A stretch of 30,234 bases of DNA from the NCBI GenBank assembly GCA_964427895.1, contig CAYRUZ010000012.1, forward strand, positions 1 through 30,234, written 5' to 3'. The notes under the pieces were generated by a model that was not told the DNA's origin, did not search any database, and saw only the letters and a list, made by a program, of their open reading frames with translations. Below are positions 1 through 6,700 of this stretch, piece by piece (positions within the stretch are counted from its first letter, which is position 1; every line of letters begins with the position of its first letter). The stretch is from CAYRUZ01 sp964427895. Its GTDB lineage: Bacteria > Patescibacteriota > Gracilibacteria > Peribacterales > Peribacteraceae. A program made the translations under genes and the position numbers.

Positions 1-332
<332 letters not shown>

Positions 333-445
333 TTTTTCTCTTTACCCTTATCCGATAAGGGTGAGGTAGAGGTACTGTTCGTGTGCTACGAGGTGGATAC
401 GGTCGTATCCTCCTCCCCTTGGTTCTTTGAATTCTTGATCGTTCT
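333..445 (+). other. 23S-5S internal transcribed spacer with two hairpins
   Basis: The spacer has no tRNA and no ORF worth calling. It contains a perfect 8-bp inverted repeat at 344-362 (ACCCTTAT, loop CCG, ATAAGGGT). A second 11-bp stem at 390-400 paired with 405-415 has one mismatch and a GGTC loop. Both are likely folded elements of the rRNA precursor involved in processing. The right end of the spacer (434-445) is the 5' arm of the long 5S precursor stem. Confidence 0.7.
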
Positions 446-575
446 GTCCTGGTGCCTTTTCCGGTGGGGTAACACCCGTTCCCATACCGAACACGGCAGT
501 GAAGACCACCAGGGCCGATGGTAGCTCCCGGCACAGGGCGCAAGAGTAGGTCGGTGCCAGGACAGAGTGATCAAG
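434..575 (+). other. Extended 5S precursor stem
   Basis: Pairing continues outward from helix I of 5S rRNA. Bases 434-445 (CTTGATCGTTCT) pair with 564-575 (AGAGTGATCAAG), including G-U pairs, so the 5S sequence is enclosed by a nearly uninterrupted duplex of over 20 bp. A duplex with the mature ends inside it is the type of substrate cut by RNase M5 or RNase III in other bacteria. The enzyme used here cannot be told from this window. Confidence 0.7.
446..563 (+). rRNA. 5S ribosomal RNA
   Basis: A canonical 5S rRNA of about 118 nt. The terminal helix GTCCTGGTGCC pairs with GGTGCCAGGAC, with two G-U pairs. Loop landmarks CCATACCGAACACGG, GCAGTGAAGACC and GCCGATGGTAG are all present in the right order. 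The termini are placed at the ends of the conventional helix I, although base pairing continues well beyond them on both sides. Confidence 0.95.
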
Positions 576-582
576 CAGAAGA

Positions 583-611
583 GGGAAACCCACGGTTTCC
601 CCCTTTCGGGG
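583..611 (+). terminator. Hairpins after 5S rRNA, possible operon terminator
   Basis: An 8-bp perfect stem (583-590 with 594-601, loop CAC) overlaps a second C4/G4 hairpin (600-603 with 608-611, loop TTTC), so two alternative folds compete. There is no clean U-tract immediately downstream; the nearest T-rich run is near 637. It may act as a weak or factor-assisted terminator of the rRNA operon, or as an RNA-processing structure. Confidence 0.35.
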
Positions 612-682
612 TGTCCTTTCGCTTGAGGTAGTCAGTATTTTCCCTTCCGTCGCGCGAGGGGTTTTTCGGCGTGCGTGGGGCC

Positions 683-711
683 TTGATTCATTCTCGGTCG
701 GAAGCCAGAAT
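683..711 (+). promoter_or_regulatory. Possible sigma70-type promoter for the 735 ORF
   Basis: TTGATT at 683-688 and CAGAAT at 706-711 are separated by 17 bp, each matching the consensus at four of six positions. Transcription would start near 718, giving a leader of about 17 nt before ATG 735. This is supportive but weak evidence. Confidence 0.35.
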
Positions 712-734
712 GGCTCTCCCTTTTCTCCTTATCC

Positions 735-929
735 ATGGTTCGTCGCCTGGGCGCAGAGACTGACACGGCCGATACGCCCTGCAAGAAGTCGGCGAAACCC
801 GAGATGGGCGATCCGTACGCCGAGGCGGTCTTTGAGGCGATGCCCGCGAACGTCCAAGGAGGCGTATTCGACCCCGAGACATACAGGTACCAGGTGGGCG
901 CGCGCGTGCAGTACTTGTTTAAGGACTAA
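735..929 (+). CDS. Small hypothetical protein (64 aa)
   Basis: I do not recognise this protein. It reads as a plausible soluble polypeptide with an acidic, aromatic-containing second half (around DPYAEAVFEAMPANV and YRYQVGARVQYLF) and no signal peptide or membrane segment. The opposite strand over the same stretch gives an Arg/Ser/Pro-rich translation typical of a shadow, so the plus strand is preferred. The ATG is preceded by an almost pure pyrimidine tract (714-734) rather than a Shine-Dalgarno site, and a candidate promoter lies at 683-711. Its stop abuts the stop of the convergent gene at 930 with no spacer. It could still be a chance ORF between the rRNA operon and the next genes. Confidence 0.45.
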   Translation: MVRRLGAETDTADTPCKKSAKPEMGDPYAEAVFEAMPANVQGGVFDPETYRYQVGARVQYLFKD

Positions 930-1127
930 TCAGCCCAGGTTCGGTTCCGGGATCTCGAGCGCGTCCGTGTCGCGGGTTTTTCCGAGACCCGCGGCGCCGG
1001 CGAGGCGTCGATGGTAATCCGTCACGCCTTCGGCGAGCAGTGTCGTCTTGTCGTCGTGGTCGAGTGTCCCGACGAGCGACTCGAGGGGGAGGAGGACGGG
1101 TGCGCCTTCGGGGTGAGTGGTGGTCAT
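930..1127 (-). CDS. Small hypothetical protein (65 aa)
   Basis: Short minus-strand gene with no recognised domain. The product begins MTTTHPEGAPVLLPLESLVG and ends in an acidic tail (DALEIPEPNLG); no transmembrane segment is evident. I chose ATG 1127 because the protein-like composition begins there. ATG 1151 in the same frame would add eight residues, and a GGAGGG sequence lies 13 nt upstream of 1127, farther than usual for a ribosome site. It is divergent from the membrane-protein gene at 1198, and the region between them holds a perfect 14-bp palindrome. It converges exactly on the 735-929 ORF. The longer reading frame extending to 1328 overlaps the well-supported plus-strand gene and is not used. 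Confidence 0.45.
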   Translation of the reverse strand: MTTTHPEGAPVLLPLESLVGTLDHDDKTTLLAEGVTDYHRRLAGAAGLGKTRDTDALEIPEPNLG

Positions 1128-1171
1128 GGCTGGAACGGTACCCTCCTTCATTCCAAAAGCAATCGCATCGG

Positions 1172-1185
1172 CACAAGATCTTGTG
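1172..1185. promoter_or_regulatory. Perfect 14-bp palindrome, candidate operator
   Basis: CACAAGATCTTGTG is a perfect palindrome centred between 1178 and 1179. It sits in the short divergent region between the minus-strand gene (starting at 1127 or 1151) and the plus-strand membrane-protein gene (ATG 1198). It overlaps a weak -10-like TGTACT (1184-1189). The symmetry, size and place suit a dimeric repressor, but no regulator is identified. Confidence 0.45.
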
Positions 1186-1197
1186 TACTCTTCTTCC

Positions 1198-1734
1198 ATG
1201 AGCCACAAGATGTCGCGTCGACCTCTCCAAATCGCCGTAGCGGCGTTCTTCGTCACCGTCTGGAGGCTGGCGCCCTTTCGTCCGCCGAACGTGGAGCCGC
1301 TTTTGGCTCTGTCGATGCCCTTTGGCAAGAAGGACGGCGTCCTCGCGCCGGCGATCCTCGCGGTGCTCGCGATCGTCGTCTACGACGCGTTCACTTCGGG
1401 TCTCACCCAGTGGACCGCCGTCACCGCCGTCGCGTACGCGCTCGTCGCGGCCGGCTCCGGATTCCTCAAGGGAAGCCGGGGCATTTTGCCGTACCTGGCC
1501 TACGCGATTCTCGCGACGCTCGTCTACGATGCCATCACCGGCGTCGTCGCCGGCGCCGTGCTGTTCGACATGGGATGGAAGCAGGGCTTTATCGGACAGA
1601 TTCCGTTCACGATCAACCACCTCATCGGCAATTCCCTGCTCGCCCTCATTCTTTCGCCTATCGTCGAGTGGGTGCTCCGTTGGTCGGAGCGCGATGTCGC
1701 CGTTGCGGCAACCAAGACGTTGCGACGCTGGTAA
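1198..1734 (+). CDS. Multi-pass membrane protein, DUF6580 / ECF-transporter S-component-like (178 aa)
   Basis: A small integral membrane protein with about five hydrophobic helices. The first is near residues 5-17, and the others follow the motif RLAPFRPPNVEPLLALSMPFG. That Pro/Asn loop followed by alternating helices resembles the DUF6580/ECF S-component-like group (substrate-capturing subunits of vitamin or metal importers). The length of about 180 aa fits. I infer a transport role by family resemblance only; no ECF ATPase or T-component is visible in the window. ATG 1198 is chosen because upstream residues in the frame are not membrane-protein-like and because a CTCTTCTTCC tract precedes it; ATG 1210 (MSRRPLQ) is an alternative. 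The palindrome at 1172-1185 lies just upstream. The gene is followed by an AT-rich promoter region. Confidence 0.75.
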   Translation: MSHKMSRRPLQIAVAAFFVTVWRLAPFRPPNVEPLLALSMPFGKKDGVLAPAILAVLAIVVYDAFTSGLTQWTAVTAVAYALVAAGSGFLKGSRGILPYLAYAILATLVYDAITGVVAGAVLFDMGWKQGFIGQIPFTINHLIGNSLLALILSPIVEWVLRWSERDVAVAATKTLRRW

Positions 1735-1764
1735 TAGCAGTTAAAGAAGCCAAAAAACTTAATA

Positions 1765-1793
1765 TTGCTAGAATTACTAAATAGTTGTATAAT
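1765..1793 (+). promoter_or_regulatory. Sigma70-type promoter for the 1817 gene
   Basis: TTGCTA at 1765-1770 and a perfect TATAAT at 1788-1793 are spaced by 17 bp in a strongly AT-rich 60-bp stretch that stands out from the GC-rich surroundings. Predicted initiation near 1800 gives a 17-nt leader. No Shine-Dalgarno sequence follows. Confidence 0.6.
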
Positions 1794-1816
1794 AAAATAA
1801 ATACCCACTTCTTCGT

Positions 1817-2110
1817 ATGACCAACCACGAACCGACCCTGGAGCATCAGGCCCTTCACTATGTGAAGGAAACGATGACGAAAGAGCAGAGACGCGAGCTC
1901 GGCGGAACGGAAAAACTTGTCGAAGCTCTGGCCGCAGAGGCAAGGAAATATGAGCTTCGCCCTATGCAAAAAGTATTTGCCGATACGATTCGAGGTCTTC
2001 TTCTCCTGAAGAATCGCAATGCCGATGATGGCGAGATGCCGGATCCGAGGGTCGAAGGCGAACGTCTTGCTCGTCCCAGGACGAGCTTCGCGGAGCGGCG
2101 CGCTGCCTGA
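1817..2110 (+). CDS. Hypothetical helical protein (97 aa)
   Basis: I do not recognise the family. The sequence is rich in charged residues and Ala/Leu and is predicted by eye to be largely alpha-helical (EHQALHYVKETMTKEQRREL, then TEKLVEALAAEARKYELRPM), followed by a hydrophobic helix (FADTIRGLLLL) and a basic, Arg-rich tail. There is no signal peptide. Its promoter is one of the clearest in the window (TATAAT at 1788). The start is preceded by CCCACTTCTTCGT instead of a Shine-Dalgarno site. The gene stands alone between the membrane protein and the 2191 gene. Confidence 0.65.
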   Translation: MTNHEPTLEHQALHYVKETMTKEQRRELGGTEKLVEALAAEARKYELRPMQKVFADTIRGLLLLKNRNADDGEMPDPRVEGERLARPRTSFAERRAA

Positions 2111-2190
2111 GGACGATTTAAGACCTTTCCTCTCAGGAAAAAACGGATACCTCTTTCCGAATTCTCACGGTTTCTTCTTCCCTCTAGCGT

Positions 2191-2673
2191 ATGCCCATGG
2201 ATAAGAGCGCTGCCAATCGGTTCGGTGGTCCGTTCATTCCAGAACCTATCCAGGGACTGCAATTACCGCAGGACCTGTTCGTGAGAGCCGAGGACGTGGC
2301 GATGCAGTGCCGATTTGATGCCGCGAAGATCCGTGCCTTGGCCGAGCAGCGGTATTTGCTCGCGCTCGACGAGGCGAGCAAGCCGGGTTCGCGCGCCGGG
2401 GAACCGCGATACGTCGCGGAGCGCGGCGAAGACGGGACGTACCACATGGTCGAAGCGCCGCGCGAGATCGTGATGCCGCTCGAGGCCGCTCGCGATGCCG
2501 TCGCTAAGCTTTTTCATGATTTGCATGAGGGACTCGTGGATGAGGAAGGAACGAGGGTGGATCTGCGTGCTCGCAAGCCGCTTCCGGGTTCGCGCGGGTG
2601 GAAGCCGAAGGAGCGCGTGCCTCGCGAGCTTGTCGACCACCCTGTGCCCCGAAAGCCGAAATCCGCTGCGTAA
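2191..2673 (+). CDS. Hypothetical soluble protein (160 aa)
   Basis: No family recognised. The N-terminal half includes PEPIQGLQLPQDLFVRAEDV and a helical stretch around AAKIRALAEQRYLLALDEAS. The middle has a beta-like segment (GTYHMVEAPREIVMP) and another helix. The last 45 residues are basic and proline-rich, ending PVPRKPKSAA, and are probably disordered. No membrane segment or signal peptide is present. ATG 2191 and ATG 2197 are in frame; the first is chosen. A 15-nt pure pyrimidine tract (2171-2185) lies just upstream and there is no Shine-Dalgarno site. The 80 bases before the start hold nothing else I can name. Confidence 0.65.
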   Translation: MPMDKSAANRFGGPFIPEPIQGLQLPQDLFVRAEDVAMQCRFDAAKIRALAEQRYLLALDEASKPGSRAGEPRYVAERGEDGTYHMVEAPREIVMPLEAARDAVAKLFHDLHEGLVDEEGTRVDLRARKPLPGSRGWKPKERVPRELVDHPVPRKPKSAA

Positions 2674-2679
2674 TGCCGC

Positions 2680-2774
2680 TCTTCGACTTCGCTCAGGGCG
2701 ACGCTACACTCCCAGCGATGCTTGAGCGACTGCAAAATCACTCGGCTTCGCTCGAAATGACAACGCCAGTCGCT
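2680..2774. repeat. REP-like short repeats and hairpin upstream of the pseudouridine synthase
   Basis: The gap between the 2191 gene and the pseudouridine synthase contains CTTCGACTTCGCTCAGGGCG (2681-2700) and CTCGGCTTCGCTCGAAATGA (2741-2760). I remember strings of this kind as short dispersed intergenic repeats in other bacterial and metagenomic genomes, but I cannot search for copies here. An 8-bp inverted repeat (AGCGACTG 2725-2732 with CAGTCGCT 2767-2774) brackets the second string just before ATG 2783. It could therefore also act as a 5' structure for that gene. Confidence 0.45.
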
Positions 2775-2782
2775 GAGAATCT

Positions 2783-3562
2783 ATGCTAGAAAGACTGCAG
2801 AAAATTCTATCGGCACGCGGCATCGCTTCCCGTCGAAAGGCGGAGGAGTACATCGAGCAGGGGCTCGTGAGGGTCAACGGCAAGGTCGCGATCCTCGGGC
2901 AAAAGGCCGATCCCGACGTCGATATTATTGAGGTCGACGGCACGGTCCTTCAGGCGCGCCAGGAGATGCTGTACTACGTGATGTATAAGCCCGTGGGTGT
3001 TGAGACGTCGAATGTGGAACGTTCGGAAGCTGCGAGAGACGGGCTGCGAGCTGCGGGAAAAACTCTCGCAACTCGCAACTCGCAGCTCTCAGCTCCAACG
3101 GTTCGAGAATTACTGCCGAAAAATCTCCAAGGGAAAATCTATCCCGTCGGCCGATTGGACAAGGATTCCGAGGGATTGCTCCTTTTCACGAACGACGGCG
3201 TGCTCGCGTACCGTCTCACGCATCCGAAGTTTGATCATGAGAAGGAGTACGAGGTCACCGTGAACGAATCGATCACCGACGGGCAGCTGCGGAAGCTCGA
3301 GGACGGCATCAAGATTTCCGGTGAGAAGACGAAGCCCGCGACGGTGAGGCGCGTCGGTCCCGCCGTGTTCCGCATCGCCCTCACCGAGGGGCGCTACCGT
3401 CAGATCCGTCGCATGGTGCAGAAGGTGGGTAGGGAAGTGACGCGTCTCGTTCGCGTTCGGATCATGGCGTTTACGGACCCTCGATTGGCCTCGGGCGCGC
3501 TTCGCCCCCTCGCTCAAGACGAGAGGCTGCAGCTGCTGAAATCCTTGGCGATCGAGGCCTAA
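2783..3562 (+). CDS. RluB/RsuA-family pseudouridine synthase
   Basis: Converts a specific uridine of ribosomal RNA to pseudouridine in the cytoplasm. An S4 RNA-binding domain occupies about residues 2-60 (LQKILSARGIASRRKAEEYI, LVRVNGKVA). The catalytic domain has MYKPVGV, then GRLDKDSEGLLLFTNDG with the catalytic aspartate at D126, and the late motif EGRYRQIRRMV. The total of 259 aa is normal for the family. Whether it modifies 23S (RluB) or 16S (RsuA) cannot be decided by eye. The loop after KPVGV is about 20 residues longer than usual and is encoded by a palindromic, tandem-unit element (3028-3094) that keeps the frame. The catalytic motifs are intact, so the enzyme is probably active. It is followed by an AT-rich 228-bp promoter region. 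Confidence 0.92.
   Translation: MLERLQKILSARGIASRRKAEEYIEQGLVRVNGKVAILGQKADPDVDIIEVDGTVLQARQEMLYYVMYKPVGVETSNVERSEAARDGLRAAGKTLATRNSQLSAPTVRELLPKNLQGKIYPVGRLDKDSEGLLLFTNDGVLAYRLTHPKFDHEKEYEVTVNESITDGQLRKLEDGIKISGEKTKPATVRRVGPAVFRIALTEGRYRQIRRMVQKVGREVTRLVRVRIMAFTDPRLASGALRPLAQDERLQLLKSLAIEA
3028..3094 (+). repeat. In-frame palindromic element inside the pseudouridine synthase gene
   Basis: The segment consists of units of the type GCTGCGAG/CTGCGGG, an AAAAACT centre, and then inverted units (CTCGCAA repeated, CTCGCAG, CTC). Together these can form an imperfect long hairpin. It encodes roughly residues 82-104 (from EAARDGLRAAG to NSQLSA), exactly where family members have a short loop between KPVGV and PTVRELL. 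Both sequence and position suggest a mobile palindromic repeat that inserted without breaking the frame, comparable in concept to the Rickettsia palindromic elements. Confidence 0.6.
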
Positions 3563-3790
3563 GAGCCGGACATCTGTCTCCAAAAAATAGGCGTTACATT
3601 TTTTCAGTTATTAAAAAATCCCCTTATTACTTTGTCAAAGTTTGAAGATTTTTCAAACGAAACTCCTGAGGAAAACATTTCTCCGTTCAGATTTTGCACA
3701 AGGTTTTCTATCGTCAGCACCCTGGAAAAAATGGCTTCTGGCTGATATAATCATTGAGATTTGTTGAACACAAACACAGAGTCGGGTGAA
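3563..3790 (+). promoter_or_regulatory. AT-rich upstream region of the giant gene, with promoter 3723-3751
   Basis: A 228-bp AT-rich intergenic region. It holds an inverted repeat at 3640-3658 (GTTTGAA, 5-nt loop, TTCAAAC), which could be an operator. It also holds a promoter with TGGAAA at 3723-3728, a 17-bp spacer and a perfect extended -10 (TGATATAAT, TATAAT at 3746-3751). Transcription should begin near 3758, giving a 33-nt leader before ATG 3791. The same TGGAAA-17-TATAAT arrangement precedes the 24289 gene. A7/T7-type complementarity at 3580-3606 is too weak to call a terminator for the preceding gene. Confidence 0.55.
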
Positions 3791-6700
3791 ATGCCGATTC
3801 GGCACCGCGCGTCGTCGCGTCGGACCGCGGCGCTGGCCGCGCTGGCGATCGCAGTCGTTCTGTCGGCGTTCGGCTTCCGGTCGTTGCGTGCGCAGCTCGC
3901 CGATTCCGGCAGCGGAGCCGTCGCGATTCCGGGGACCGGCACCGGCGCGGAGGCATTGCCCGTCTCGGGAAGCGGCGCCGTCGAATCCGTCGAGGAGCCG
4001 GTCGCCGAGTTCGCCGCCATGACGCGCGAGCGGCCCGGGCTCCGGGTGGAGATCGCGAAGTCCGCGCTTATCGCGGGAACCGAGGATCTCGAGAGCCGCC
4101 TGCGCGTGGGGATGGCGGATGCGGCGGGGCACCGGGTCGCGATCGCGACCAGGATTTCGTCCACCAGGGAACGGTACGAGCTTTCGATTCGCCCGACGGG
4201 GACCGTGCGGCCGGGAACGTATCTGCTCACCGGCGTCCTGGAGGCGCCTTCGCGCGCGATGCGCCGCATTTTGCTCCACGCCGGCGATGACGTGGGGGAT
4301 ACCGAGCTTTTTTCCCGCGAGGTGTCGTGGGGAGAGCTCGCGTGGAACGTGGACCGGGAGTATTCCCTGGCCGGAACGGAAGCCGGCGTGCATGCGGCCC
4401 TTCTCGGGAGCGACCGCGGCGTCGACTGTTCCGCCGATATCAGCGTCGAGGTCCGCGATCCCGACGGAGAGAGCGTCCGTCCGTCGATGGTGTCGTTCCA
4501 GGAGTGCGGCGATCCATCGTCGACCTTCGACGTCGTATTCCCCATGGAGCGGGAAGGCGAGTACGCCATGACGATCACGGCTTCCACGGGTTCCATCGTC
4601 CGCACCACGAGCGCGCTGCTCACCGCGAGCGCCGAGCCCGCCCTCGTGCAGGTGCGCCGCGAGGCTCCCACCGTCGCCGTAGCGGGCGGCGATGTGCCGA
4701 TGGCGATCCGCCTGACGCCGTCCCGTTCGTTTAAGGGCACCATCGTGGAGCATGTACCGGAGGGATGGGTCGTCACCGACATCGCGCCCGAGGCGACCGT
4801 CACCGACGGCACCGTCGTTTGGTCCGGGACCTGGGCCAAAGGTCGCGAAAGCGTTCTCTCGTACGTCCTGCATCCCACGGTCGAGCAGGCGGGAAGCACG
4901 GAATGGGGGACGCTCTCGATCGCCGGTACCGCGGTGGAGGAACCGGAGGAGCCCGTTCCGGCATCTTCGTCCTCGTCGACCGACGGTGCATCGTCGGCTA
5001 CTGAGGCGTCGTCCGACACGAGCGTCTTGTCCTCGAGTTCGGAAATGTCGTCAGATTCGTCTTCCGTCGAGATCGATTCTCCCGATTTGTCGTCCAGCTC
5101 CTCGTCCTCCGCGGAGGAATCTTCCGTTTCCTCGTCCGATTCGGAGGCGTCGTCCGCGGGCGTTGAGGGCGAGGCGTCCGCCGCTCTACTCGGAAGCTCG
5201 TCGTCGCGTCGCCGATCGTTCCTCGGGGATCTCCTGGGTTACGGGGAGCCCGTGTCGTTCGATGAGCTGCGTTCATGGGAGGCGGTCATTCTGGTCCCCG
5301 AGCCTTCGTCCGACGGGTCCGTCGCTTCGTCGGAGGCGTCGATCGACAGCTCGTCGTCCATTGCCGCGAAGGACGCGGAGACGCACAGCGGATCGGTATT
5401 GTCGCTGCAGCCCCTGAGCGAGAGTTTCCCGGCCAACGTTCCCGCGACCTTCACGCTGCTCGAGGGCGATCTGCCCGAGCTTCCCGGCGAGGAAGGAGCG
5501 ACCGTCAGCGACGAGGCCGCGCTCGGGGCGCTTGTCAATCGGCTCGTCAGCGACGAGGACGTGGCGCGCGCCGTCGTGAAATCGGCGATTCTCGACCAGA
5601 AGGCCATGATCGCGGGCGAGATCGTCTCCGACACGGCGAGCATGAACGATTTGCGTGAGGCGTTCGGCGAGGCGGGTTCGATTCGCCGGTCCGACGTCGT
5701 CGAATCCCGCATCTCCGACGTCATCGGGACTTCCGACGTCCTGCGCGAGAAACTGGCGGATACCGTGATCGATCATGAGCCGGAATTGCTTACGGCGGTG
5801 TCCGGGACGATCGATGACGATACCCGCCGCACGATCGTGCGCGCGGCGGTCGAGGCGATGTCCGACGGGCGGGCGACCTTGAACGACGCCACCGAGGCGG
5901 TGGCCGTCGCGGCGGAAGAGTTGCCCGTGCAAACCGAGATCTCGCAGGCGATCTCCGACACCGTCCGCGCCGACGATCTGCAGCGCGGGCCGCTCGTGGA
6001 GAGCATCGCCGCCGAGACCGCGCAGGCCCCGCAGGAAGAGCCCCTGTTCAGCGTGCGGTTGAAGGACAGGAACGGAAAGACCTTCGAACCGGAGTACCAC
6101 TTCGAGAAGGGGTCCGTCGTCCTCGCCGTCGAGCCCGAGCGCCGGTTCGCGCCCGGGATCTATACGCTCGTCGTCACGATCCGCAATCCTCTCACCGGGG
6201 ACATCGAGACGATCGAGCAGGATTTCGCCTGGGGCGTGCTCGCCATGAACCCCAACCAGGACCGGTACGTGCCCGGCGACACGGCGCGCATCGACATCGG
6301 CGTGCTGGACGACCAGGGTTTCATCGTCTGCAACGCCGACCTGTCGCTTCGGGTCACCTCGCCGTCCGGCGAAGTGACGCTGCTTTCCACGGAAGACCGC
6401 TCGATCGATACCGGGTCCAGCTGCGGCACGAAGTCGGCGGAGAACGTCAGTCCCGATTACGCGGCTTTCATGACGTTCCCGGAGGCGGGAACGTACCGGC
6501 TGCACCTCGAGGCGCGGACGGTGAACGGCACGCGCTCCCTCGACCAGCGCGTCGCTGTCCAGGAGTATTCGCCCGTCGTCATCTCGCGCGTCGCGGCGAC
6601 CCGCCTCTGGCCGTTCGGCGTGGCGCCGATGACCGTCAAGGTGAAGTTCTACGAGGATTACGCCGGAACGATCGTTGATACGGTTCCCGGCGGCTTCGTC

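Noticed and set aside
333..445. A tRNA in the 23S-5S spacer
   Set aside because: The two hairpins present do not make a cloverleaf, and no TTCGA-type T-loop or CCA end is found.
1011..1784. Plus-strand frame of 257 codons overlapping the membrane-protein gene
   Set aside because: Arg/His-rich translation in a different frame from the gene at 1198-1734, which has proper transmembrane helices and a family-like motif.
2120..2150. Terminator after the 1817 gene (TTTCCT CTC AGGAAA)
   Set aside because: Only a 6-bp, mostly AT/GC-mixed stem with an A-run rather than a T-run on the coding strand; too weak to call.
3761..3763. TTG as start of the giant gene
   Set aside because: It would give a leaderless-like start 9 nt after TATAAT and is possible. 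However, the signal peptide begins cleanly at ATG 3791 and the ten extra residues (MLNTNTESGE) would spoil its basic N-region.
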